From NCBI GenBank assembly GCA_900546715.1, contig UREA01000010.1, forward strand, positions 1 to 52,626: a stretch of DNA of 52,626 nt. Reading direction: 5' to 3'. Below, piece after piece: positions 7,186 through 14,368 of this stretch (position 1 is the first letter of the stretch; the number at the start of each line of letters is the position of its first letter). This stretch comes from an uncultured Mycoplasmatota bacterium (GTDB taxonomy: Bacteria; Bacillota_I; Bacilli_A; RF39; UBA660). The translations under genes were made by a program, and so were the position numbers. The notes beneath the pieces were generated by a model, which worked only from the letters and a program-made list of their open reading frames with translations, had not been told where the DNA came from and did no database searches.

Positions 7186-7389
7186 TTAATGTTCTTCAAC
7201 AATTTTTATTAAGCCTGCTTCAACTTCTTCTAAAGCACGGCCTAATTCCCTTTTGTTTTTGTACTCAGATTCTTTCATTTGAAAGTGTTTTGTTTCTAAC
7301 ATTTGTTTACTTCTAATTGATGCAACATGTACTAATTTGTACTTAGAATCAACGATATTAAGTAATTTATCAATTGATGGATATAACAC
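7186..7389 (-). CDS. rpoZ: RNA polymerase omega subunit
   Basis: The start is GTG at 7387-7389 with GAGGAGTG upstream; the longer open frame to 7449 has no ribosome site. The 67 residues begin MLYPSIDKLLNIVDSKYKLV and continue with the family-typical VHVASIRSKQML and KNKRELGRALEEVEAGLI (the Ala-Leu-Glu-Glu region near the C-terminus). Omega helps assemble and stabilise the beta-prime subunit of RNA polymerase. In Bacillota rpoZ usually follows gmk; here it stands apart, beside a tRNA. Confidence 0.9.
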   Translation of the reverse strand: MLYPSIDKLLNIVDSKYKLVHVASIRSKQMLETKHFQMKESEYKNKRELGRALEEVEAGLIKIVEEH

Positions 7390-7454
7390 CTTTCTCACTC
7401 CTCTCTCTTTAATATATATAATACCCACTTTGGAAAGTAAAATCAACAAAAAGT

Positions 7455-9347
7455 TTAAGATTTGACACTAATTTGACACAATTCTCTTAAAGCTTGTAAA
7501 ATTACAACCATTGCCCAAGTATCTTGCTGGCAATAAATTCTTAGGGCTTCATAATATAAATCATATTCTTCTTTTGTCATTTTATTATAACTAGCATAAG
7601 CAACTATCGCTTCAGTTCCATTTTTAACCGTTAAATCTTTGTAGGATAAATCACTAAAAACTGGTAAAGTTTTTTTGATAGAATAAGATCCACTTAAATC
7701 TTTGTTGTAATAATTTGGGAGACTTGCTCTTTCTTTATCAAAACCTAATTCTTCATAAAGTTCAGTTTTAGTATTAACTAACCAAAGCAAGTCAAAACCC
7801 CGATTATACATTTTCATGAGTTTCTCGCGATATTCTGGAAATATAGCTGCCAGTTCTTTAATACGACCTTTTTCAAAAGCAACATTCTGCGCAAATAAGG
7901 TACCTTTATCAGGATCAATATATTTACATAAAGCTTTAACTAATTCTTCTCTTTCATCATTATCAAAAGTTTTAGCTAAAAAGATATAATTATCTTTTTC
8001 TTTATCACATACTCCTGGGGCATGTTCAATATGCAAACTAAATTCAAATGGTGATTGAATATAAGGTTTTTCCCCGCGAAACCTTGGCATTGGACAAGGC
8101 ATTGTTTCAAAATCTAAATGATATATCGGATATTCTAGGGCATTTAGACCTGCTCTTATTTTTTCTGTATCAATATATGGCCTATTAAATCTTAGTGAGT
8201 CTCTTTGAATTTCATGTTTTTTACTTGTAATCCATTCTTCAGGTATATCTAACATATTAATATATCCGGCATTGATTAGTTCTAGTCCTTTTAATCTTTC
8301 ACCATCTAAAGTTTTAAAACCAAAACCATTATTTAAATAATTTAAACTAGAATTTTTTGCTGGAATCATTTTACCGCAGACAGGACCTAGGTAAATACAT
8401 TCTTTGACTTTTTTTCGTTCACACCACTTACCCATAGGACATGGAGATGCATTTAAATTAAAGAGATATTCTTCTATGCTTGCTTCAGTTTGCCTAATAA
8501 TATTTTGGTATTCTTCAGTAACTTTGGTCATGTCAAAAAATACTACTATTTCATTTCCTTCATTATCAGGATTGTAAATAGCTTTTTTACCTTCATAAGT
8601 ACCATCAAAAACATAGTTGTGATTAAGTACTGCTAGATAATAGTGAACATTTTTTAATCTTTCTTCATTATGTGATTCTTTGTATTCACCTTCTAAAATA
8701 AATCTTTGAATGGCTAGGTCAAATACATAAGTACCAACAGAACTATATCTATCAAATAATTTTTCTTTTTGTTTTAGATAAGCATCCAAAGGCATTTCAC
8801 TATCAAGCGGATACCCTTCTATTTCATCTTTTAAATAATAACAATTTTTATCTTTGTCAAAATGAAATATAGAATATTTTTCCCCTTTTTTGTGACTCGC
8901 TTTTAAATTAACATATTTATTAGATGTTGTTGCTTTTACTTCAATGATATTTATATCATTATCTACCTCATTATAAATATCGACATAACAAATATATTTA
9001 ATACCGTTTTTATTAAATTCAAAAGATTCTTGGCTAAAGGTATCTTCCGCATAAACACTTTTGCCACCGAAATATTTTTTAGTTATACGACCCGCTTCAA
9101 TTTCGACCATTTTATAATAAGGCATCATAGCTTCCATTTGTTTATTGACTTTATTAGTTAAATCAACTTCATAAGTATCATCTTCAAAAATACTACCTAA
9201 TATTTCTTTTAATTGTTCGCTTTCTTCTTCGTGTTTATATTCTTTATATGTAATATCGGCATCCAGTTTTTCACTTTTTATTTCTTCTAAGGCCGCATAT
9301 CTAGGACAACGACTGTAATTGATAAAATTAGTTTTAGTAATTGCCAT
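7455..9347 (-). CDS. DUF2779 protein: PD-(D/E)XK plus RNase H-fold nuclease
   Basis: This 630-residue cytoplasmic protein matches the DUF2779 architecture. The N-terminal half looks like a Cas4/RecB-type nuclease: a first cysteine in SRCPRYAAL, an IIEVKATT active-site strand near residue 137, and three more cysteines (MGKWCERKKVKEC...GPVC) near residue 310 that could hold an Fe-S cluster. The C-terminal half starts with YHLDFETMPCP near residue 415, the DxE of a DEDD exonuclease, and ends with an IYCQQDTWAM stretch carrying a further Asp. Substrate and role are unknown; DNA processing is inferred. The start ATG 9347 has AGG upstream. Confidence 0.85.
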   Translation of the reverse strand: MAITKTNFINYSRCPRYAALEEIKSEKLDADITYKEYKHEEESEQLKEILGSIFEDDTYEVDLTNKVNKQMEAMMPYYKMVEIEAGRITKKYFGGKSVYAEDTFSQESFEFNKNGIKYICYVDIYNEVDNDINIIEVKATTSNKYVNLKASHKKGEKYSIFHFDKDKNCYYLKDEIEGYPLDSEMPLDAYLKQKEKLFDRYSSVGTYVFDLAIQRFILEGEYKESHNEERLKNVHYYLAVLNHNYVFDGTYEGKKAIYNPDNEGNEIVVFFDMTKVTEEYQNIIRQTEASIEEYLFNLNASPCPMGKWCERKKVKECIYLGPVCGKMIPAKNSSLNYLNNGFGFKTLDGERLKGLELINAGYINMLDIPEEWITSKKHEIQRDSLRFNRPYIDTEKIRAGLNALEYPIYHLDFETMPCPMPRFRGEKPYIQSPFEFSLHIEHAPGVCDKEKDNYIFLAKTFDNDEREELVKALCKYIDPDKGTLFAQNVAFEKGRIKELAAIFPEYREKLMKMYNRGFDLLWLVNTKTELYEELGFDKERASLPNYYNKDLSGSYSIKKTLPVFSDLSYKDLTVKNGTEAIVAYASYNKMTKEEYDLYYEALRIYCQQDTWAMVVILQALRELCQISVKS

Positions 9348-9348
9348 T

Positions 9349-9717
9349 TTATGCTAAAACCTCAGCAGTTATTACATCATCTTTATTAGTAATTTTAACT
9401 CTTAAATCATTTAGGGTATCTTCACTATTTCTAGGGTCTTCCACTACACCTTCCGAATTAGAAATAATTACATTTGCTAAGGCTAGTTCTTCAACAGTCA
9501 TATAGACATCACTAGATTCTGCAAATAATTCTTCGTGTCCTTCCGCATATATTACAGCATTTTTTTCAATTGCAGCAATTTTTAAATCATATAAATCTTC
9601 TTCATAATTCACATCAAAATCATAAGAAAACATATTGGCTAAGACAAAATAACCAACTGTAAAAACCGCTAAAAGGGCTATTAAACCAACTGATACAGCT
9701 CCCCTATTATTCTTCAT
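9349..9717 (-). CDS. Single-span membrane or secreted small protein
   Basis: The start is ATG 9717 with GGAGGAG upstream. The 122-residue protein begins MKNNRGAVSVGLIALLAVFTV, a basic N-terminus and hydrophobic span resembling pseudopilin or flp-type leaders (an R-G-A-V start). An acidic outer region follows, with no cysteine. The gene overlaps the end of the upstream gene by 11 bp and its stop nearly touches the DUF2779 start, so the three are probably cotranscribed. Function is unknown. Confidence 0.6.
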   Translation of the reverse strand: MKNNRGAVSVGLIALLAVFTVGYFVLANMFSYDFDVNYEEDLYDLKIAAIEKNAVIYAEGHEELFAESSDVYMTVEELALANVIISNSEGVVEDPRNSEDTLNDLRVKITNKDDVITAEVLA

Positions 9718-10681
9718 TTTTCTCCTCCATTTTACTAAATCCCCGATATTCCCATAAAGGAAATTCATCTCTTATTTTCATTATTTCACTAAGCATTTTA
9801 GTTTTTAATTTATCTCCCTTAAACTCAAAATATTTAGTTACTGTTTCTTCTAGATTCTCTTTAGCAACTTCTTCTTCATTTAGAGAATTATATAAATATG
9901 GAATAACTATAAACTTATCAACAAATTCTATATCTTTATTTCTAAATACATAATTACTTTTTAACATTTTAATAAATTTTTTATAACTTTTAATATTGTG
10001 ATGATACATTGAATTACCTAATAGAGTATAATCTTTATTAGTAAAATATTTATATTTCTTATTTTTTAAGTAACTATCAATTCTTTTTTTATTAGATAAT
10101 TTAGTACTAATAATCTTTTTATTATCTATTTTATATTCTTTTTTATAATAATAGTTCATTTTAGGAATAATTAATTCTTTGTCAAGGATACCACTAATTA
10201 TTATATCGAAATATTTTCTATCAACTACTCCGTAAGCAATAATTACCCCATCAACCAATTTATAAATTCGATCCCATTTTTTAATATAAGTTATAACTTC
10301 TTTATCCTTTAATATATTACTAATTAAAACTTTAGTATCTTTAGGTATAATTAGATCTTGTTCTTGAATTAAAATACATTTACTTATTAAATAATTTAAA
10401 AAGACTCTATTTTCTAATAAAAAGTCATTATTTATCTTTTTTAATATTAGTTCTTTTAAAATATTATAATCTTCTAAATCTAGAGACATTATAATATACT
10501 TAAAATAAGTATTTTGAATTTCTGTTATATCATCAATTAATTTATCCTTTTTAGCATTCTTAGTTTCTATTTTGATGCCACCATATATTTCTCTTAAAGA
10601 GTTATAATCATTTATTATATTAATTAATTCATCTTTCTTTAATTTTTTTAAGTAAGTTATATAATTATCTCCTAAAATCAT
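9707..10681 (-). CDS. Hypothetical protein
   Basis: This 324-residue Lys/Ile-rich protein starts at ATG 10681 with GGGTGG upstream. The N-terminus (YLKKLKKDELINIINDYNSL) could be a SAP- or Rho-N-like helical hairpin. The rest is alternating helix without membrane segments. No family is recognised. The 3' end overlaps the next gene by 11 bp (translational coupling). Confidence 0.55.
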   Translation of the reverse strand: MILGDNYITYLKKLKKDELINIINDYNSLREIYGGIKIETKNAKKDKLIDDITEIQNTYFKYIIMSLDLEDYNILKELILKKINNDFLLENRVFLNYLISKCILIQEQDLIIPKDTKVLISNILKDKEVITYIKKWDRIYKLVDGVIIAYGVVDRKYFDIIISGILDKELIIPKMNYYYKKEYKIDNKKIISTKLSNKKRIDSYLKNKKYKYFTNKDYTLLGNSMYHHNIKSYKKFIKMLKSNYVFRNKDIEFVDKFIVIPYLYNSLNEEEVAKENLEETVTKYFEFKGDKLKTKMLSEIMKIRDEFPLWEYRGFSKMEEKNEE

Positions 10682-10761
10682 TTTATCCACCCATAATAAT
10701 TATATAATAAAATAATTTATATTTCCATGGTAAATTTATGAAATATAGAAAAAAAGAAGCC

Positions 10762-11190
10762 TTAACGACTTCTTGATTCTTCTTGTAAGATGTTTGCTAC
10801 TAATCTTCTTATGTAATAATGATAATTTTTATATACTAATGGTATATTGTTTTCTTTAAAATAATTCATAACTTCCATTTTAATTTCATCAGTTATTTCA
10901 ATACCTGAAATACTTAATTTTTCATTTTGAATTCTTTTAAAGAAATCTTCTTCAGATAAAACTATACCACCATATTTTATTGCAAGCTGATTAATGACAC
11001 TATTTTCATGGTTATTTTTAGGAATACCCGCTTCTCTTAAAACAATATTTAATTTACGAATATCAATATCACAAATGGCATAATAATCTAATATATCCAT
11101 TTTTCTAACTACACCATTTTCTTCAATACCATTATCATACATATCAATTAAAAGATTTTTAACAACATTCAAATCACTTATTTTTTGCAT
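10762..11190 (-). CDS. Hypothetical protein
   Basis: This 142-residue soluble protein (MQKISDLNVVKNLL...) has no recognised motif. It is mostly helical, acidic in the middle, and ends with an Arg-rich QEESRSR tail. The upstream sequence AAGGGGGAAATATG gives a good ribosome site for ATG 11190. It stands alone between a coat-like protein and the 324-residue hypothetical protein, on the same strand. Confidence 0.55.
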   Translation of the reverse strand: MQKISDLNVVKNLLIDMYDNGIEENGVVRKMDILDYYAICDIDIRKLNIVLREAGIPKNNHENSVINQLAIKYGGIVLSEEDFFKRIQNEKLSISGIEITDEIKMEVMNYFKENNIPLVYKNYHYYIRRLVANILQEESRSR

Positions 11191-11274
11191 ATTTCCCCCT
11201 TAACAGGGATTATGATAACATATTTCTTAGAAAAATGCAAATACAACAAAATAAAAAGGTAAATTCATACCTTT

Positions 11275-11607
11275 TTAGCAGCATCTGTCAAAGACATTTT
11301 CACAAACATTTTCTTCGCAACAAGTATAAGCTGGCTCATAAGTATGTCTATATACATGATGATTTATAATTCTCGTGTTGCAGGGAATAATGTGGGGTAC
11401 ATTGTAACAAATATATCTATGACATACTCTTTCCCTAGGGCATTCATAAACTGGCATACAACCACAACCATAATTCATTCCCATATCCATCCCCATATTC
11501 ATATTCATACTCATTTCACTAGAACAAGTAGTATGTTCTCCCATAGCTTTTTTATCATAAGCCTTAGCATTTACATCTTCATAACTTTTTTCATTAAAAT
11601 AATTCAT
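11275..11607 (-). CDS. CotD-like Cys/His/Met-rich spore coat protein
   Basis: The start is ATG 11607 with AAAGGA upstream. The 110 residues carry a Met/Asn/Gly-rich stretch (SMNMNMGMDMGMNYG) and then a Cys-rich half. The core VPHIIPCNTRIINHHVYRH follows the CotD pattern VPHIxPxxTxxVNHxxxxH, and CC pairs close the C-terminus. CotD proteins are outer-coat components of endospores. The call rests on that core; the extra cysteines and Met repeats are unusual and could alternatively bind metal. If correct, the organism sporulates or descends from a spore former. Confidence 0.6.
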   Translation of the reverse strand: MNYFNEKSYEDVNAKAYDKKAMGEHTTCSSEMSMNMNMGMDMGMNYGCGCMPVYECPRERVCHRYICYNVPHIIPCNTRIINHHVYRHTYEPAYTCCEENVCENVFDRCC

Positions 11608-11655
11608 AATCAACATTCCTTTCTAGTGTATATTATGAGTATTTTAAATATGTGT

Positions 11656-12294
11656 CTAGGGATTTGCACAAAAAAAGACAACTTTTTTTGCCCTTTTCGA
11701 TTCTTTTGGAAATAAAAATTCTCTGGAATTATAATAATACTGACAACCTGAGATTACTGATAAAATTGTTGCTGCGATTAAAAATAAATCAGCAATTGGC
11801 AAGCCAATAAGTTCAAATGGTAAGTTGTAAAATAAAGTTAGGGTTAAACCAACCATCATACAAATTGTTTTAAGTTTTCCAAGGATGGAAGCCGCAACGA
11901 CCTTACCTTTGTTGCCACTAATCATTTTACAAGAATCTACTACTATATCTCTGGTTATAATAACTACTGGTATAACTACAGAAATAACACGGTTATATGC
12001 AAGAACTATGAGTAAACCATTTACTAATACTTTATCAGCAATAGCATCTGCTACTTTACCAAAGTCTGTAACTAAATTATTCTTACGAGCAATGTGACCA
12101 TCTAAAAAATCTGATAAAGATGCAATTAAGAATAAAATTCCTACAACAATGTATTTTAAATCAACTTGGGAAATGTTTCCTACTTGATAAACTGGCCATT
12201 CAACTCCTAGAGAATACCATGGCACTAACATTATTACTAAAATTATTACTGCCATTATAATTCTTGCTATTGTTATTTTATTTGGTAAATTCAT
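11656..12294 (-). CDS. pgsA: CDP-diacylglycerol-glycerol-3-phosphate phosphatidyltransferase
   Basis: This integral membrane enzyme makes phosphatidylglycerol phosphate, the first committed step to phosphatidylglycerol and cardiolipin. The CDP-alcohol phosphotransferase signature D-G-x2-A-R-x8-G-x3-D-x3-D is complete: LDGHIARKNNLVTDFGKVAD. There are about five to six hydrophobic spans, and the 212-residue length is normal. ATG 12294 lies right after GGAGGAAAG, which is itself the last codons of the rodZ-like gene; the two reading frames are separated by one base, so translation is probably coupled. Confidence 0.93.
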   Translation of the reverse strand: MNLPNKITIARIIMAVIILVIMLVPWYSLGVEWPVYQVGNISQVDLKYIVVGILFLIASLSDFLDGHIARKNNLVTDFGKVADAIADKVLVNGLLIVLAYNRVISVVIPVVIITRDIVVDSCKMISGNKGKVVAASILGKLKTICMMVGLTLTLFYNLPFELIGLPIADLFLIAATILSVISGCQYYYNSREFLFPKESKRAKKVVFFCANP

Positions 12295-12295
12295 A

Positions 12296-12778
12296 CTACT
12301 TTCCTCCATAACTTATTGTATCTGTTACATTTTTATTTATTGTTACTTGTTTAACTGACCAAAATACAGCAATACATATCATTAAAAATATAAAAACATA
12401 AATTACAATATATACCCAACTATTATATTTTTTACTTTCCCTAGTATAAGGTGATGCAACTTCATCATGATTTTCTTTCTTTTCTTCTTTTAATTTTAAT
12501 TCAATAGTTTTTTCAATATCTTTTACTGGTATCTTAGAAGTATATTCAAACATATATTCATTGAATTCATCTATTATAGCTTTTTCATCTAAGCCTAAAT
12601 ATTTAGCATAACTTGTAATATACTCTTTTAGCTCAAAAATATCTTTAAAGGCTCCAGTACGACCATCTTCAATATTTTCCAACATTTCTACTTTAATATC
12701 TAAATCTTTACTTGCTTCATTCAAACTAACACCTGATGATTCTCTGGTTTCCTTGAGCAACTCACCAATCTCGTTCAA
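12296..12778 (-). CDS. RodZ-like HTH membrane protein
   Basis: An N-terminal HTH of the RodZ type (IGELLKETRESSGVSLNEASKDLDI, residues 4-28) continues with the family-typical ELKEYITSYAKYLGLD. A charged linker and one membrane span near residues 122-144 (YIVIYVFIFLMICIAVFW) follow. The protein then ends after about 15 residues, so the large outer domain of full RodZ proteins is absent. RodZ links MreB filaments to wall elongation. The position just upstream of pgsA is conserved in Bacillota. Confidence 0.75.
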   Translation of the reverse strand: MNEIGELLKETRESSGVSLNEASKDLDIKVEMLENIEDGRTGAFKDIFELKEYITSYAKYLGLDEKAIIDEFNEYMFEYTSKIPVKDIEKTIELKLKEEKKENHDEVASPYTRESKKYNSWVYIVIYVFIFLMICIAVFWSVKQVTINKNVTDTISYGGK

Positions 12779-12806
12779 AATCTCACTCCTTTTTTATGAA
12801 AATAAA

Positions 12807-13162
12807 AAAATAATTCTTTATAAGCCATGTTCTGTACTTTCAGGTTATGAAAGTGGCAAATATTTATCTCCTGCAAGCAGGCCCTATTTCAGTTTGATTC
12901 CCGAAATAGAACTCCCCGACCATAATTTGGGTTTCTCACTCGTGGGGTTTACCGCGTTCCACTTATCTCGTTTCCAAGATAACTCGTCTCTATGGCACTT
13001 TTATATCTACTAAAACCATTTGACAGGTTTCCTCGAAGCCGTTAGCAAAAGCTACCCTAGGTTATTTTTTCCCTAGGCACGAACACTACAAACATCACAG
13101 CTTGTGTGAGCATGGACTTTCCTCTACATTACAATATATGCAGCATTTGCCCAAGAATTATT
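12807..13162 (-). ncRNA. rnpB: RNase P RNA
   Basis: Read on the minus strand, the RNA contains the universal P4 5' element GAGGAAAGTCCATGCTCACAC and the 3' element ACAGAACATGGCTTATA. The P1 arms AATAATTCTT (5', 13153-13162) and AAGAATTATT (3') pair, and a T-run closes the transcript. The length of about 355 nt and the 3' sequence are those of the Bacillus-type (class B) RNA. The ribozyme trims the 5' ends of tRNA precursors. Its 5' end overlaps the gpsB stop codon. Confidence 0.95.
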
Positions 13163-13484
13163 CATTATTACCATAAACAATTTTTTCTAAATTACTAATT
13201 CTTTTTAGAAGGTCGACATTACTAATACTCCTTGATGGGGCATTACTAGTAGAATCTACTTCACTTTGCAATCTTCTAATTTCTTGTTTCAATTTAGAAT
13301 TATCTTCCATTAGATTCTTAATGTCTTTTTCTAATTTTTTAATAATATTTGCATATTCTGTATAATCTCTAATAACCATATCCAAAAACTTATCAACCTC
13401 TTGAGGCCGATATCCCCTGGCATCCACCTTAAATTCTTTTTCCAATATTTCTTGTGGTGTTAAATAGAACCTATCATTATACAA
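13158..13484 (-). CDS. gpsB: GpsB cell-cycle protein (DivIVA family)
   Basis: The DivIVA/GpsB N-terminal domain is clear: LTPQEILEKEFKVDARGYRPQEVDKFLDMVI, with the membrane-contact loop and the RGYR motif. A coiled coil (residues 45-78), a short linker and the C-terminal hexamer-forming end VDLLKRISNLEKIVYG follow. GpsB shuttles PBP1 between side wall and septum. The preferred start is TTG 13484 with GAAGGTGAT upstream; the open frame extends to 13502. The stop TAA lies inside the 5' end of rnpB, a neighbour order known from Bacillota. Confidence 0.93.
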   Translation of the reverse strand: MYNDRFYLTPQEILEKEFKVDARGYRPQEVDKFLDMVIRDYTEYANIIKKLEKDIKNLMEDNSKLKQEIRRLQSEVDSTSNAPSRSISNVDLLKRISNLEKIVYGNNE

Positions 13485-13560
13485 AATATCACCTTCTAAC
13501 AAGAAAATTATATACTATTTTAGATATGTTTGTCAATATGCCAAAAATTTAACCAAAAAT

Positions 13561-13659
13561 TTACTTTTTCTTCTTTTTTTTCTTATCTACTAAATAAGTA
13601 TTAAGTATTGCCCAATCAATTTTTTCTAACATTTCATTTAAAAAATAATTTATATTCAT
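13561..13659 (-). CDS. Putative 32-residue protein with poly-Lys tail
   Basis: ATG 13659 has AGGTGAATATA upstream. The frame reads MNINYFLNEMLEKIDWAILN, then TYLVDKKKKKKK, and stops at 13561. The amphipathic helix with a terminal run of lysines suggests a nucleic-acid or membrane-surface contact. It lies alone in the 310-bp gap between gpsB and recU. Translation is supported only by the ribosome site and position. Confidence 0.45.
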   Translation of the reverse strand: MNINYFLNEMLEKIDWAILNTYLVDKKKKKKK

Positions 13660-13813
13660 TATATTCACCTGAAACTATTGTACTATAAACTTTAAATAAA
13701 TGCATTAACATCGACAAATATCGACAAAAGTTTTATTGTCAAATTAAAGTTAATATTTAGATAGAGGTTTTTAAAAATTCCAATATGTGGTATAATTATA
13801 GAGGTGATTTATT

Positions 13814-14368
13814 TTGTTATATCCAAATAATATTAAAAAAGATTATCAAAAAACCACAACTTATAGTAATCGGGGTATGGATTTAGAAGATATAATTGAA
13901 AGTACTAATGAATACTATAGAGATAATGATATAGCATATATTTATAAAAAGCCAACTCCGATTGGAGTTACAAAAGTTGCGTATAGTAATAAAGGTAAAA
14001 GAATACAAGATGGATTTTATAAAAGTCCATCAACTCTAGATTTTAATGGACTTTATAAGGGATATTATATTGAATTTGATGCTAAAGTTACCGAAAACAA
14101 GACATCTTTTCCAATAAGTAATGTCCATCCGCATCAAATTAAACATATATATAATATAAATAAACATGGAGGTATAGTTTTTTTAATAATTATGATAAAT
14201 AATAAATATTTTTTATTAATGGGAAGTGTTTTCTTAGATTTTATGAAAAATAATGAAAGAAAAAGTATTCCTTATAAATATTTAGAAGAAAATGCTTATG
14301 AAATAAAATTAAGTTTAAAAGGATTAGATTATTTGAAAATAATCGATAAATTTATGGAGGATAGATAA
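13814..14368 (+). CDS. recU: RecU Holliday junction resolvase
   Basis: RecU cuts Holliday junctions during recombination and chromosome segregation in Bacillota. The start is TTG 13814 with GAGGTGATT upstream. The family features are present: an N-terminal NRGMDLEDIIE, then GVTKVAYSNKGKRIQDGFYKSPSTLDFNG, and the catalytic YYIEFDAKVTENKTSFPI (E-x-D-x-K), followed by a basic H-x-x-Q motif. Length (184) is normal. The stop overlaps the start of the PBP1A gene by one base, the standard recU-ponA operon of the phylum. Confidence 0.95.
   Translation: MLYPNNIKKDYQKTTTYSNRGMDLEDIIESTNEYYRDNDIAYIYKKPTPIGVTKVAYSNKGKRIQDGFYKSPSTLDFNGLYKGYYIEFDAKVTENKTSFPISNVHPHQIKHIYNINKHGGIVFLIIMINNKYFLLMGSVFLDFMKNNERKSIPYKYLEENAYEIKLSLKGLDYLKIIDKFMEDR

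Noticed and set aside
11344..11715. Open frame of 123 codons on the plus strand
   Set aside because: It is antisense to the CotD-like gene and the pgsA end; its His/Ile repeats are the shadow of the Met-repeat codons.
12753..13013. Open frame of 86 codons on the plus strand
   Set aside because: It lies across the RNase P RNA gene, on the opposite strand, and has no ribosome site.
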